DNA of 64,000 nt, from NCBI GenBank assembly GCA_943789295.1, contig CALSTO010000002.1:62001-126000 (forward strand), read 5' to 3'. How positions within the stretch are numbered: position 1 is the first letter of the stretch; each line of letters begins with the position of its first letter. Origin of the DNA: MAG-121220-bin8 sp002700465 (GTDB taxonomy: Bacteria > Bacteroidota > Bacteroidia > Flavobacteriales > Flavobacteriaceae). This document shows positions 26,855 through 37,604 of this stretch, in pieces. Under the pieces are notes generated by a model. It worked only from the letters and a program-made list of their open reading frames with translations, made no database searches and was not told where the DNA came from. The position numbers and the translations under genes were made by a program.

Positions 26855-27737
26855 TCCGGTAATGCCAGTAGAATCAATTGATAGTTTAAATATTTTAAGT
26901 AATGGTGTTTATGTTGATTTAACTTTTGGAGGAGGAGGTCATTCTAAATTAATATTAAACAATTTAAGTAGTAAGGGGAAATTGATAGCATTTGACCAAG
27001 ATATTGATGCAATCGAAAATAAAATAGATGATTCGAGATTTATTTTAATTAATCAAAATTTTAAATTTTTAAAACAAAATTTGAAATACAATAACATATT
27101 AAACGTTGATGGAGTATTTGCAGATTTAGGAGTTTCTTCTCATCAATTTGATAGTACTAAAAGAGGTTTTTCTATAAGGTTCGATTCTGAAATAGATATG
27201 AGAATGAATACTAATTCTTCATTTGATGCTAAAGAGATTTTAAATGAATATTCGGAAAATCAACTTTCAAATATTTTTTTTGAATATGCAGATTTAAGAA
27301 ATTCAAAAGATATTGCTAAAACTATAGTTGATGCAAGATCTTTAGGAAAAATTAAAAGAACCAGTCAGTTAAATGAAATACTAAGTTCTTTTCTTCCAAA
27401 AGGATTTGAAAATAAAATTCTTGCTAAAGTTTATCAAGCTTTACGTATTGAGGTTAATCAGGAAATAGAAGCACTAAAAGAAGTTTTATTACAGCTTCCT
27501 AGTTTGGTTAAAAAAGGAGGAACAATTTCGTTTATAACTTATCATTCTATTGAAGATAGAATTGTTAAAAGATTTATTCAAAACGGTTGTTTTAATTCTG
27601 AGCCATCTAAAAATGAATTTGGAGTTTCTGAAATTCCATTCAAAAAAACATTTAAATTCATTGCACCATCATTAAAAGAAGTTAAATCAAACAATAGAGC
27701 TAGAAGTGCAAAATTAAGATCTGCAATAAAAATATGA
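26844..27737 (+). CDS. rsmH: 16S rRNA (cytosine1402-N4)-methyltransferase
   Basis: RsmH methylates C1402 in the decoding centre. The 297-residue protein opens with MYHSPVMPVES and has the SAM-binding DLTFGGGGHS motif near residues 26-35 and VDGVFADLGVSSHQFD further on, both typical. It is in the conserved place between mraZ and ftsL and overlaps both. Confidence 0.95.
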   Translation: MYHSPVMPVESIDSLNILSNGVYVDLTFGGGGHSKLILNNLSSKGKLIAFDQDIDAIENKIDDSRFILINQNFKFLKQNLKYNNILNVDGVFADLGVSSHQFDSTKRGFSIRFDSEIDMRMNTNSSFDAKEILNEYSENQLSNIFFEYADLRNSKDIAKTIVDARSLGKIKRTSQLNEILSSFLPKGFENKILAKVYQALRIEVNQEIEALKEVLLQLPSLVKKGGTISFITYHSIEDRIVKRFIQNGCFNSEPSKNEFGVSEIPFKKTFKFIAPSLKEVKSNNRARSAKLRSAIKI

Positions 27738-28042
27738 GAGATAGTTTAAAAAAAATAATACTAGGCAAGTTTTTAATTAATGAAGGATCAATTAAAAACT
27801 GGGGTTATGTCTTTTTTTTGTTTACTATTTGTTTAATTATGATATACTCCTCTCATTCAGTTGATAGCAAGATCATAAAAATTGGAGATTTGAAAAATGA
27901 AATTTCAGTACTTCAAAGTAAGTTCATAAATAAAAGAAAAGAAGTAATGATATTAAAAATGGAATCTAATGTTTCACTTGTAATGGATGACAGAAACATT
28001 AAGAGTTCTACTACTCCACCAAAAAAAATAATTATTGAATAA
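27734..28042 (+). CDS. ftsL: FtsL-like cell division protein
   Basis: The 102-residue protein has a short cytosolic N-terminus, one membrane segment (WGYVFFLFTICLIMIY, about residues 24-39) and a periplasmic heptad-like coil. This topology and its place between rsmH and ftsI identify the divergent FtsL of Bacteroidota. FtsL links FtsQ-type proteins to the FtsW-FtsI synthase. Sequence similarity to FtsL in general is weak, so context carries weight. Confidence 0.8.
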   Translation: MRDSLKKIILGKFLINEGSIKNWGYVFFLFTICLIMIYSSHSVDSKIIKIGDLKNEISVLQSKFINKRKEVMILKMESNVSLVMDDRNIKSSTTPPKKIIIE

Positions 28043-30003
28043 TGGAAACTAATCAAAAACAATTTTTATACAGGCTTTATCTAGTCACTGGTGTATTGGT
28101 GTTTTTGGGTTTAGGAATAGGTTATAAAATTTTTCATATTCAATATGTTGATGGTAATGATTATAGGAAAATAGCTAAAAATAATACTTTACAAAATTTT
28201 ACGATTTCACCTGAAAGAGGCAATATATTTTCTGATGATGGTAGTTTGTTAGCAGCTTCAACAATCAGTTTTGATATATATTTTGATGCTGTAACTGTCT
28301 CAGATGCGAATTTTTCAAAATATTCAAAAGAACTTTCAAAAGAACTTTCAAAAACTTTTAATAAATCAGAAAAAACTTTTCTTGATAGACTAATTTTTGC
28401 TAAAAATAATAACAAAAGATATCATCTAATCAATCGAGGAGTTTCAATAGAAAATTTAAATAAAATAAGACAAATGCCACTTTTTAAAATGGGTGGTGTT
28501 AGAGGTGGTTTGATTATTGAAAAAAAGAATTCTAGAGATTATCCGTTAAACAAGATTGCAGAAAGAACTATTGGATACGAGAGGATTTCTCAAGATGATA
28601 ATTTTAGTGGAGTAGGACTTGAACACGCTTTTGGTTCAAAATTAAGAGGCAAAAATGGCTTACAATTAATGCAAAAAATTTCTAATGGTAAATGGAAACC
28701 AATTTCCTCAAGTAATAAAATCGAGCCAATTCCAGGAAATGATATTATTTCAACAATTAATGTTGGATTCCAAGATATTACACATCACTCTTTATTAAAG
28801 CAATTGGAAGATTTTGAAGCTGACCACGGTACTGCGGTGGTAATGGAAACTAACACAGGTGAAATCAAAGCAATTTCAAATTTAGGAAGGACCTCAGAGG
28901 GAAAATATTATGAAAAATTAAACTACGCTGTTGGAGAACACTTTGAGCCTGGTTCCACTTTTAAATTAATGTCAGTAATCGCTGCATTTGAAGATGATAA
29001 AGTCGAGCCAAATACAATAATAGATACAGAGAAAGGAGTCCTTTCTTTTTATGGTAATAAAGTAAGAGATTCTAAACCAGGAGGATATGGAAAAATTTCT
29101 GTTAACGATGCTTTCAAATTTTCATCTAATACAGGAATTGTAAAGATTATTAGCGAATCTTATGGAAATGAACCACATAAATTTTCTGATAGACTTTTTA
29201 ATATGGGATTAAATAATAAGTTAGGACTTTCAATTTTAGGAGAATCTAGCCCTAGAATTCCGCATCCAAATGATAAAAACTGGAATGGTTTATCTCTGCC
29301 TTGGATGGCTTATGGCTATGGAGTACTGTTATCACCATTACAAATTTTAACATTTTATAATTCTGTCGCAAATAACGGAGAAATGGTCAAGCCTGTTTTT
29401 ATAAGACAAAGTAGATTGGAATCTAATAAAGTAGTTTTAAACCCGTCAATTTGTTCGGAAGATACCCTTAATAAAGTTAAATTAATGTTAGAAAATGTTG
29501 TAAACGATAAAGGAGGAACAGCAAATAATATACAATCAAATATTTATAGAATTGCTGGAAAAACTGGAACTGGTCAGGTTGATTATAACACTGATAATAT
29601 GCAATATATTTCAAGTTTTGTTGGGTATTTTCCAGCTGATAAGCCCAAATATTCATGTATAGTGGTTATTCATAAACCCAATAAGAAAAAAGGATATTAT
29701 GGGGCAACAGTTGCTGCACCAGTTTTTAAGAAAATTGCTGATAAAATATACTCTTTAACGCCAGAATTAGTTAATTATAATGAAACTAAAAAAATTAATT
29801 CTCCTCAAATTTCTAATAAAGGAAAAACACTCTCAATTGATATTGATAATTTATCGTTAATAATAGGAAAAAATTATAAAAACATTCTACCTGCTTTAGA
29901 AAATCTTGGATTTAACGTTTCTTTTATTGGAACAGGTATGGTTATTAAAGACTTCAGAATCAAAAATAAGTCTCAAAAAAATATAGTTATTAGTCTTACA
30001 TGA
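28042..30003 (+). CDS. ftsI: Septal peptidoglycan transpeptidase (FtsI/PBP3 type) with PASTA domain
   Basis: This class B penicillin-binding protein cross-links septal peptidoglycan. One N-terminal membrane segment (residues 11-29) anchors it. The active-site motifs are S305-x-x-K308 (STFK), S361-S-N363 and K507-T-G509. A PASTA-like domain ends the 653-residue protein. A short tandem repeat of SKEL lies near residues 95-103. It shares a base with ftsL (TAATG) and overlaps murE by 4 nt. Confidence 0.95.
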   Translation: METNQKQFLYRLYLVTGVLVFLGLGIGYKIFHIQYVDGNDYRKIAKNNTLQNFTISPERGNIFSDDGSLLAASTISFDIYFDAVTVSDANFSKYSKELSKELSKTFNKSEKTFLDRLIFAKNNNKRYHLINRGVSIENLNKIRQMPLFKMGGVRGGLIIEKKNSRDYPLNKIAERTIGYERISQDDNFSGVGLEHAFGSKLRGKNGLQLMQKISNGKWKPISSSNKIEPIPGNDIISTINVGFQDITHHSLLKQLEDFEADHGTAVVMETNTGEIKAISNLGRTSEGKYYEKLNYAVGEHFEPGSTFKLMSVIAAFEDDKVEPNTIIDTEKGVLSFYGNKVRDSKPGGYGKISVNDAFKFSSNTGIVKIISESYGNEPHKFSDRLFNMGLNNKLGLSILGESSPRIPHPNDKNWNGLSLPWMAYGYGVLLSPLQILTFYNSVANNGEMVKPVFIRQSRLESNKVVLNPSICSEDTLNKVKLMLENVVNDKGGTANNIQSNIYRIAGKTGTGQVDYNTDNMQYISSFVGYFPADKPKYSCIVVIHKPNKKKGYYGATVAAPVFKKIADKIYSLTPELVNYNETKKINSPQISNKGKTLSIDIDNLSLIIGKNYKNILPALENLGFNVSFIGTGMVIKDFRIKNKSQKNIVISLT

Positions 30004-31460
30004 AATTATTAAAAGACATATTATACAAAGTAGAAATTCAGTCTGTTATTGGCAATACAGATATTAATATAAATAAGATAGAATTTAATTCTAAAAAAAT
30101 CTTAAAAAATGATTTATTCATAGCTATAAAGGGCTATAAATCAGATGGAAATAGTTTTATAAGTAACGCTATATCAAACGGATCAAAAGCCATTATATGC
30201 AATTCAGTTCCAAGTCAAATTACAAAAGATGTTACCTATATTATTGTTATTGATTCAAGAAAAACATTAGCCCTAATATCTTCAAATTATTATGACAATC
30301 CTTCACAAAAAATAAAACTTATTGGAGTTACAGGAACGAATGGTAAAACATCTAGTACTACATTAATGTATCAGCTTTTCAAAAGTTTTAACAAAAAAGT
30401 TGGATTAATATCTACTAACATAATTTTGGTTAATAATATCAAATTTAAAGCTAATCAAACTACTCCTGATTCATTATATCTGAACTATATTTTAAACGAA
30501 ATGGTTGTTTCGAAAGTCGAATATTGTTTTATGGAGGTATCATCTCATGCAATTTCACAAATGAGAGTTTATAATTTAAGTTTTGATGTTGGTGTTTTTA
30601 CAAATTTATCTCATGACCATTTAGATTATCATAAGTCTTTTAAAGACTATCGAGATGTTAAAAAAATATTTTTTGATTCTTTACCTAAATCAAGTTTTGC
30701 TATAACTAATGTTGATGATAAGAATGGCAATTATATGGTTCAAAATGCTGTTTGTGAAATCTTTTCATATTCTTTAAAATTTAATTCAAATTTTTCTTTA
30801 AAAATTTTAGAAAAAGATTTTAATGGAATGAAACTATTAATAAATGATATTGAATTATGGACTAAGCTAACAGGAACTTTTAATGCATACAATATACTTA
30901 CAGTTTTTTGTGTTGCTAAAGTATTTAATATTTCAGATGAATCAATCTTGCAAAAGATCAGTTCATTAAACTCACCTGAGGGAAGATTTGAGTTAATTAA
31001 TTTAAATAGTGATAAAATCGGAATAATTGATTATGCACACAGCCCAGATTCCTTAAAAAATGTATTAAACACAATTAATGATATTAAGAATCTTAATGAA
31101 TCATTGATAACTGTTATTGGATGTGGTGGTGATAGAGACAAAGAAAAAAGGCCTTTGATGGGTAAAATAGCATGCTCCCTTAGCGATAAAGTGATTTTTA
31201 CATCTGACAATCCAAGATCTGAGGATCCAATTGTGATAATAGATCAAATGAAAAGTGGAGTAAAAAATAAAGATAAACATAAGTTTATTTTAGAAATAAA
31301 TAGGAGGAAAGCCATTCAAGAAGCATGTGAATTAGCAAGAAAAAACGATGTCATTTTGATAGCCGGTAAGGGACACGAGAAATATCAAATTACAGGAAAA
31401 GAAAAAATGAAATTTAACGATAAAAAAATTTTAATAGAATCTCTAAAAATTAATAAGTAA
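30000..31460 (+). CDS. murE: UDP-MurNAc-tripeptide synthetase, meso-diaminopimelate type
   Basis: MurE adds the third amino acid to the peptidoglycan stem. The ATP-binding TGTNGKT is at residues 111-117. The DNPR motif at 403-406 is the signature for meso-diaminopimelate as substrate, rather than lysine. Length (486 residues) is normal. It overlaps ftsI by 4 nt. Confidence 0.95.
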   Translation: MKLLKDILYKVEIQSVIGNTDININKIEFNSKKILKNDLFIAIKGYKSDGNSFISNAISNGSKAIICNSVPSQITKDVTYIIVIDSRKTLALISSNYYDNPSQKIKLIGVTGTNGKTSSTTLMYQLFKSFNKKVGLISTNIILVNNIKFKANQTTPDSLYLNYILNEMVVSKVEYCFMEVSSHAISQMRVYNLSFDVGVFTNLSHDHLDYHKSFKDYRDVKKIFFDSLPKSSFAITNVDDKNGNYMVQNAVCEIFSYSLKFNSNFSLKILEKDFNGMKLLINDIELWTKLTGTFNAYNILTVFCVAKVFNISDESILQKISSLNSPEGRFELINLNSDKIGIIDYAHSPDSLKNVLNTINDIKNLNESLITVIGCGGDRDKEKRPLMGKIACSLSDKVIFTSDNPRSEDPIVIIDQMKSGVKNKDKHKFILEINRRKAIQEACELARKNDVILIAGKGHEKYQITGKEKMKFNDKKILIESLKINK

Positions 31461-31461
31461 A

Positions 31462-32676
31462 ATGTTTTATTTTTTATTTGAATACTTAGAAAATCAATTC
31501 CAGTTAACAGGAGCTAGTTTATTTCAGTATATTTCTTTTAGATCATCTTTAGCATTTATTTTTTCATTATTTTTTTCAATTATTTTCGGTAAAAAAATAA
31601 TTAATTTTTTAAATAAAAAACAAATAGGTGAATCAATTAGAGATTTAGGTTTGATTGGCCAAAAGGAAAAAAAAGGTACACCAACTATGGGTGGACTTAT
31701 TATTATTTTTTCTACTATAATTCCAGTTTTACTTTTTTCAAACTTTACAAATATCTATATCATTATTCTTCTTTTTACAACTGCTTGGCTTGGAGCTATA
31801 GGTTTTTTAGATGATTATATTAAAGTATTTAAAAAAAACAAGAAAGGACTTAAAGGTAAATTTAAAATTATAGGACAGGTTAGTCTTGGTTTAATTGTTG
31901 GTTTAACTTTATTTTTTCATCCTCAGGTAACTTTAAAAAATCAAAATAATTTAGATTCAAACAATATCCAGAAAGTTACAGTTAACTCAGAATATAAGTC
32001 TACTAAAACAACAGTGCCCTTTTTAAAAAATAATGAATTTGATTATTCATTTTTTAGTTCATTAACGGCTAGTGAAAGTAAAACTATAAGTATAATTGTT
32101 TTTGTATTCTTTGTTATTTTAATAATTACATCAGTTTCTAATGGTGCTAATTTAACAGATGGAATCGATGGTTTAGCAGCTGGTTCTTCAGTAATTATTA
32201 CCATCACATTGGGTGTCTTTGCTTGGGTTTCCGGAAATATAATTTTTTCTGAGTATTTGAATATAATGTATATACCCCGCGTTGGTGAGGTAGTTGTTTT
32301 TATTTCTTCTTTTATTGGAGGTCTGATAGGGTTTTTATGGTACAATACTTTTCCTGCTCAAGTTTTTATGGGAGATACTGGTAGCCTTACTATTGGAGGT
32401 GTTATAGCAGTTATAGCTATAATTGTAAGAAAAGAGTTATTGCTTCCTCTTATTTGTGGTATTTTTCTTATAGAAACTTTATCTGTAATAATTCAAGTAA
32501 CTTATTTTAAGTATACCAAGAGTAAAAAAGGCATAGGTCATAGAATTTTTCTTATGTCACCTATTCACCATCATTTCCAAAAATCTGGATTACATGAAAG
32601 TAAAATTGTAGTGAGATTTTGGATAATTGGAATTTTATTAGCGATTCTCTCTTTAATAACTTTAAAAATTAGATAA
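31462..32676 (+). CDS. mraY: Phospho-MurNAc-pentapeptide transferase
   Basis: MraY makes lipid I at the inner membrane. The 404-residue multi-pass protein has the catalytic motifs FLDDYIKV, NLTDGIDGLA and HHHFQKSG. A loop of about 50 polar residues after the VSLGLIVGLTLFF membrane segment makes it longer than E. coli MraY (360 residues); I recall similar insertions in other Bacteroidota. The stop shares its last base with the murD ATG. Confidence 0.95.
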   Translation: MFYFLFEYLENQFQLTGASLFQYISFRSSLAFIFSLFFSIIFGKKIINFLNKKQIGESIRDLGLIGQKEKKGTPTMGGLIIIFSTIIPVLLFSNFTNIYIIILLFTTAWLGAIGFLDDYIKVFKKNKKGLKGKFKIIGQVSLGLIVGLTLFFHPQVTLKNQNNLDSNNIQKVTVNSEYKSTKTTVPFLKNNEFDYSFFSSLTASESKTISIIVFVFFVILIITSVSNGANLTDGIDGLAAGSSVIITITLGVFAWVSGNIIFSEYLNIMYIPRVGEVVVFISSFIGGLIGFLWYNTFPAQVFMGDTGSLTIGGVIAVIAIIVRKELLLPLICGIFLIETLSVIIQVTYFKYTKSKKGIGHRIFLMSPIHHHFQKSGLHESKIVVRFWIIGILLAILSLITLKIR

Positions 32677-34019
32677 TGATGAAAAATAGTATTGTTGTTA
32701 TTGGTGGTGGAGAAAGTGGTGTTGGAGCAGCCTTTCTTGCTAACAAGAACGGATACGATGTTTTTCTTTCAGAATTCAATACTATAGAAAAAAAATATAA
32801 AAAAATATTAAAAAATAATCAAATTAATTATGAAGAAGGAGGGCATACTCTAGAAAAATTTCTCAAAGCTAGAGAGATTATTAAAAGTCCGGGAATTTCT
32901 AATAATTCTGATATAATTATCAAAATTAAATCTAAAAATATTCCAATAATTTCAGAAATTGAATTTGCTTACAGATTTACAAATTCTATTTTAATTGCAG
33001 TTACCGGTTCTAACGGTAAAACAACAACATGCTCTCTTATTTACCATATTCTTAAAAGTTCAGGAAAAAGTGTTGGACTAGCAGGAAATATTGGTAACAG
33101 TTTTTCTTTTTTAACGGCCAAAAATGACTTTGAATATGTTGTCTTAGAACTAAGTAGTTTTCAATTAGATGATATAATAAATTTTAATCCATTTATTTCA
33201 ATAATTACCAATTTATCCCCTGATCATTTAGAGAGATATAATTATGATTTTCAGAATTATGTTAACTCAAAATTTAATATTATTTCTAATCAGTCATCCT
33301 CAGATTATTTTATTTATAATAATGATGATGATAAAATCATTTCTGAGCTAAGCAATAGAAATATCAATTCAATAAAAATTCCATTTTCATATGAAAATAT
33401 ACATGGAAATAATCTTACTTATGTTAAAAACGATAATATTAATTCTAATATAAATAATACCAGTTTTATGATACCAATTGAAAATTTATCCATTAAAGGA
33501 AAGCATAATGTTCAAAATAATATGGCTGCTGCAACGGTAGCAAAAATTTTAAATATTAGTGATCAAAAAATCAGGGAATCATTAGGGAATTTTCAATCTA
33601 TAAATCATAGACTTGAACATGTATTAACTATTCAAAAAGTAAAATACATCAATGATTCTAAAGCCACTAATGTAAACGCTGTATATTACGCTTTAGATTC
33701 TATGAAATCATCAACTGTTTGGATTGTTGGTGGAGTAGATAAGGGAAATAATTACGACGATTTAATTCCTTTGGTAAGAGAAAAGGTCAAAGCAATTATT
33801 TGTATTGGAATTGATAATTCCAAAATTATAGAATCATTTTCTCCTTTTGTTGAGATAATTATAGAAAATGAAAATATGGTTGAAGCTGTTAAAAATGCAT
33901 ATAAAATTGCTAAACCAAAAGATAATGTGTTATTGTCACCGGCTTGTTCAAGTTTTGACTTATTCAAAAATTACGAAGACAGAGGGAATCAGTTCAAGGC
34001 AGCGGTAAGAAAATTATAA
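32676..34019 (+). CDS. murD: UDP-MurNAc-L-alanine:D-glutamate ligase
   Basis: MurD adds D-Glu to UDP-MurNAc-L-Ala. The P-loop GSNGKTT is at residues 111-117, with the Mur-ligase central motif ELSSFQLD and NDSKATNVNA in the C-terminal part. The product is 447 residues. Its stop overlaps the ftsW start by one base. Confidence 0.95.
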   Translation: MMKNSIVVIGGGESGVGAAFLANKNGYDVFLSEFNTIEKKYKKILKNNQINYEEGGHTLEKFLKAREIIKSPGISNNSDIIIKIKSKNIPIISEIEFAYRFTNSILIAVTGSNGKTTTCSLIYHILKSSGKSVGLAGNIGNSFSFLTAKNDFEYVVLELSSFQLDDIINFNPFISIITNLSPDHLERYNYDFQNYVNSKFNIISNQSSSDYFIYNNDDDKIISELSNRNINSIKIPFSYENIHGNNLTYVKNDNINSNINNTSFMIPIENLSIKGKHNVQNNMAAATVAKILNISDQKIRESLGNFQSINHRLEHVLTIQKVKYINDSKATNVNAVYYALDSMKSSTVWIVGGVDKGNNYDDLIPLVREKVKAIICIGIDNSKIIESFSPFVEIIIENENMVEAVKNAYKIAKPKDNVLLSPACSSFDLFKNYEDRGNQFKAAVRKL

Positions 34020-35191
34020 TGAATTTATTTTTAGAAAAAATTAAAGGAGATAAGATAATTTGGTCAATAGTTATACTATTGGCAGTTTTTTCTTTTTTAC
34101 CTGTTTACAGTGCAAGCTCTAATTTTGGAAATAGTTTTGTTTTATCAAATGTTTTAAAACATTTTGCAATTATAACAGTTGGTATTTTAATAATGTACGG
34201 CACACATTTGATTCCATACAAATATTTTAAAGGATTATCAAAGCTAGCGTTACCTTTTATAATAGCTGTTTTAATCCTTACTTCTTTACAGGGTAATGTA
34301 ATAGATGGGGCTAACGCAAGTAGATGGATTAAGTTACCAATTATTGGCTTGTCTTTTCAGCCCTCGTCGATGGCTATAGTTGTATTAATGGTTTATGTTT
34401 CATTTTATTTATCTAAAAATTATAATAAAAAAATAAGTTTTTTCAAAACTATAATCCCTCTTTGGATTCCTATTATATTAATAGTATTTTTAATTTTACC
34501 TTCAAATTTTTCGACTGCTGCTATGATATTTTTGATGATAATTACTTTAATTTTCATTGGAGGATATCCTTTTAAATATTTAATAGGTATAGGATTTTCT
34601 GGAATAATTCTTTTTTCACTTTTCTTTTTAACTGTGAAAAATTATCCAGATTTAATGCCTAATAGAATAGATACATGGATAAGTAGAATTGAAAATTTTT
34701 CATCATCCGAAAATTCTGAAAATAATTATCAAATCTTAAGAGCTAAATCTGCAATAGCATCTGGTATGGTTTTCGGAGTTGGAGCAGGAAAAAGCTCAAT
34801 GAAAAATATTCTTCCCCAAAGCACATCTGATTTTATTTATGCAATAATTACTGAAGAATACGGAACTGTTGGAGCAGTTAGTGTATTGTTTCTTTACCTT
34901 TTATTACTTTTTAGAATAATAATAGTATCGTATAAGTCTAATACTGTTTTTGGACAATTATTGGCATTAGGATCAGGACTACCTATAATTTTTCAAGCAT
35001 TCATTAATATGGGAGTTGCAGTTCAGCTTTTCCCTGTTACTGGTCAGCCCTTACCATTAATAAGCACTGGTGGAACATCTATTTGGATGACTTTTCTAGC
35101 ACTTGGTATAGTTTTAAGTATAAGTTCTAAAGAATCAACAGATATTTTAAATACTGATAACCCTTTAAATATACTAAGTGAAACAGAATAG
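34019..35191 (+). CDS. ftsW: Septal peptidoglycan polymerase FtsW (SEDS family)
   Basis: FtsW is the SEDS glycosyltransferase that works with FtsI. The 390-residue protein has about ten membrane segments, GANASRWIKLP near residue 93, and the SEDS signature region GVAVQLFPVTGQPLPLISTGG near residue 338. It lies in the standard place between murD and murG and overlaps murG by 14 nt. Confidence 0.95.
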   Translation: MNLFLEKIKGDKIIWSIVILLAVFSFLPVYSASSNFGNSFVLSNVLKHFAIITVGILIMYGTHLIPYKYFKGLSKLALPFIIAVLILTSLQGNVIDGANASRWIKLPIIGLSFQPSSMAIVVLMVYVSFYLSKNYNKKISFFKTIIPLWIPIILIVFLILPSNFSTAAMIFLMIITLIFIGGYPFKYLIGIGFSGIILFSLFFLTVKNYPDLMPNRIDTWISRIENFSSSENSENNYQILRAKSAIASGMVFGVGAGKSSMKNILPQSTSDFIYAIITEEYGTVGAVSVLFLYLLLLFRIIIVSYKSNTVFGQLLALGSGLPIIFQAFINMGVAVQLFPVTGQPLPLISTGGTSIWMTFLALGIVLSISSKESTDILNTDNPLNILSETE

Positions 35192-36266
35192 ATTTTTAAT
35201 TTCGGGTGGAGGTACAGGGGGGCATATTTATCCTGCTATTTCTATTGCCGAAGAATTATCTACAAGATTTGAAAATAATAAAATATTATTTGTCGGTTCA
35301 TCTGATCGAATGGAAATGCAAAAAGTTCCCGAATATGGATACGATATTATCGGGTTATGGATTAGTGGAATTAATAGAAAATTACATTTTTCAAATTTAT
35401 TAATCCCATTAAAGATTATTTCAAGTATTGTAAAATCTTATTTTATCATTAAAAAATTTAAACCAGATTTTGTAGTAGGAACTGGAGGTTTTGCTAGTGG
35501 TCCAGTTTTATATGTTGCTTCAAAATTAAAAATACCAACTTTAATTCAAGAACAAAATTCTTACCCAGGAATTACCAACAGAATTCTATCTAAATCAGTC
35601 AATTACATTTGTGTTTCTTATTTAAAAATGGAAAGATATTTCCCAAAATCCAAATTATTATTTACTGGTAACCCTGTTAGAAAAGATATTTATTTATCAA
35701 CAATCTCAAAGAAAGTTTCATTAGAGTTTTTTAACCTAAACACGAACAAAAAAACCTTGTTAGTTTTGGGAGGAAGTTTAGGAGCATTAAAAATTAATGA
35801 ATTTATTGAATCCAATTTAAATTATTTCAAGAATTTAGGAGTTCAAATTCTATGGCAATGTGGAAATCATTATTTTCAAAAATTCCAGTCACTTGAAACA
35901 GATATTGTAAAAGTTCAGCCGTTTATAAAAAAAATGAACCATGCTTATCAAGCAGCTGATTATATCATATCAAGATCTGGTGCAAGTGTGATTTCTGAAC
36001 TATGTATTGTTGGTAAGCCAGTAATTTTTATTCCTTCACCTAACGTAGCAGAAGACCACCAAACTAAAAATGCAATGTCTATTGTGAATTTAAACTCAGC
36101 AGAAATTGTAATGGAAAAAGATTTGGACTCTGAGTTTAATCGAGTTTTTGAAAAAATATATAATAATAAAGAATACTCTTTAAAATTATCAAAATCAATT
36201 AAAAAAATTGAAAGACCTACTGCAACAGAGGACATTGTTAATCATATTAAAAAATTTTTGAAATGA
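35178..36266 (+). CDS. murG: Lipid II synthase (GlcNAc transferase) MurG
   Basis: MurG adds GlcNAc to lipid I on the inner membrane face. The start is GTG at 35178, inside ftsW; it gives MKQNRFLISG followed by the Gly-rich donor loop GGGTGGH (residues 10-16). The second signature, SRSGASVISELC near residue 264, is present. Length is 362 residues. It overlaps murC by 4 nt. Confidence 0.95.
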   Translation: MKQNRFLISGGGTGGHIYPAISIAEELSTRFENNKILFVGSSDRMEMQKVPEYGYDIIGLWISGINRKLHFSNLLIPLKIISSIVKSYFIIKKFKPDFVVGTGGFASGPVLYVASKLKIPTLIQEQNSYPGITNRILSKSVNYICVSYLKMERYFPKSKLLFTGNPVRKDIYLSTISKKVSLEFFNLNTNKKTLLVLGGSLGALKINEFIESNLNYFKNLGVQILWQCGNHYFQKFQSLETDIVKVQPFIKKMNHAYQAADYIISRSGASVISELCIVGKPVIFIPSPNVAEDHQTKNAMSIVNLNSAEIVMEKDLDSEFNRVFEKIYNNKEYSLKLSKSIKKIERPTATEDIVNHIKKFLK

Positions 36267-37603
36267 TTAATAATTATACAAGAATTTATTTTTTAGGTAT
36301 TGGCGGAATAGGGATGTCTTCTTTGGCTTTTTATTTTATTAACGAAAACAAACTTGTAGCTGGATATGATAAAGTGAATTCTAATATTACTAAATTACTT
36401 TCTGAAAAAGGTGCTGAAATTCACTGTAATGATGATGTTATAAATATTCCATCTAAGTTTTTAAATCAATTACAAACCCTGATAATTTATACTCCTGCTA
36501 TTTCTAAATCTAATAAAGAGTTTAAGTATTTTAAAAAAAATGGATTTAGAATTTTAAAAAGGTCAGAACTACTTGGATTGATTTCTCAAAATAAATTTTG
36601 TATTGCGATTGGAGGAACTCACGGTAAAACTACAACTTCATCAATTTTGTCTCATATACTTTATGAAAACAATATAAGCTTCACTTCTTTTATTGGTGGA
36701 ATTTCTGAAAATTATAACTCAAACTTATTACAAAACGGTAATGATATCGTGTTAGTTGAAGCTGATGAGTTTGACAGATCTTTTCATTCTTTATTTCCAA
36801 ATATAGCTTGTGTCACATCTGTTGACCCTGATCATTTGGATATTTATAATTCAAATGAAGAATTAAATCAATCATTCAACCAATTTATTGATAATATTAA
36901 ACCAAAAGGAGTACTATTCTCAAATGAAAAAACTTTACTAGGGGGTGTTTCATATGGATTTAGTTCTAAATGCGAATATTTTATTTCTAATTATTCTAAT
37001 TTCAAATCTTCTTCTTTTTTTAATATAAATTATGGTGATGTTTCAATAGATTCTGTGAAGTTTAATATGCCTGGAAAACATAACGCATTAAATGCTCTTG
37101 TTGCATTTGCGATTGGAAAAGAATTGAATATTGATGACAAATCCATTGCTAATTCTTTATCTTCATTTTTAGGGGTTAAAAGGAGATTTAGCTATGCATT
37201 ATACACACCTAAAATTATAATAGATGATTATGCTCATCACCCAAGTGAGATAAAAGCTGTTTATGACACTATAAAAGATTTATATCCTGACAAAACAAAT
37301 ACTGCTATTTTTCAACCACATTTATTTTCAAGAACAAGAGATTTTATGAGTGAATTTGCAGAAATTTTATCAAAATTTGATAATATCATTTTAACAGAAA
37401 TATATCCTGCAAGAGAAAAACCTATTACTAATATCAGTTCTGATAAATTATTAGAATTAATTGATAATAAAAACAAATCAATATTAAAAAAATCAGATTT
37501 ATCAAATTTTTTAAGAGAATCTGATTCTGAAGTTTTTATAATAATGGGCGCTGGAGATATTGCTGATGAGGTTGAAATAATTAAAAATAATATTCTTATT
37601 TAA
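36263..37603 (+). CDS. murC: UDP-MurNAc:L-alanine ligase
   Basis: MurC adds the first amino acid to UDP-MurNAc. The N-terminal GIGGIGMSS nucleotide motif is at residues 12-20 and the ATP loop GGTHGKTT at 117-124. DDYAHHPSEI marks the C-terminal domain. The product is 446 residues. No ddl follows, unlike in many Proteobacteria. Confidence 0.95.
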   Translation: MINNYTRIYFLGIGGIGMSSLAFYFINENKLVAGYDKVNSNITKLLSEKGAEIHCNDDVINIPSKFLNQLQTLIIYTPAISKSNKEFKYFKKNGFRILKRSELLGLISQNKFCIAIGGTHGKTTTSSILSHILYENNISFTSFIGGISENYNSNLLQNGNDIVLVEADEFDRSFHSLFPNIACVTSVDPDHLDIYNSNEELNQSFNQFIDNIKPKGVLFSNEKTLLGGVSYGFSSKCEYFISNYSNFKSSSFFNINYGDVSIDSVKFNMPGKHNALNALVAFAIGKELNIDDKSIANSLSSFLGVKRRFSYALYTPKIIIDDYAHHPSEIKAVYDTIKDLYPDKTNTAIFQPHLFSRTRDFMSEFAEILSKFDNIILTEIYPAREKPITNISSDKLLELIDNKNKSILKKSDLSNFLRESDSEVFIIMGAGDIADEVEIIKNNILI

Positions 37604-37604
37604 T

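Noticed and set aside
28318..28352. Short tandem repeat in ftsI
   Set aside because: It encodes a repeated SKEL stretch in frame within a helical region; no sign of a mobile or CRISPR-type repeat.
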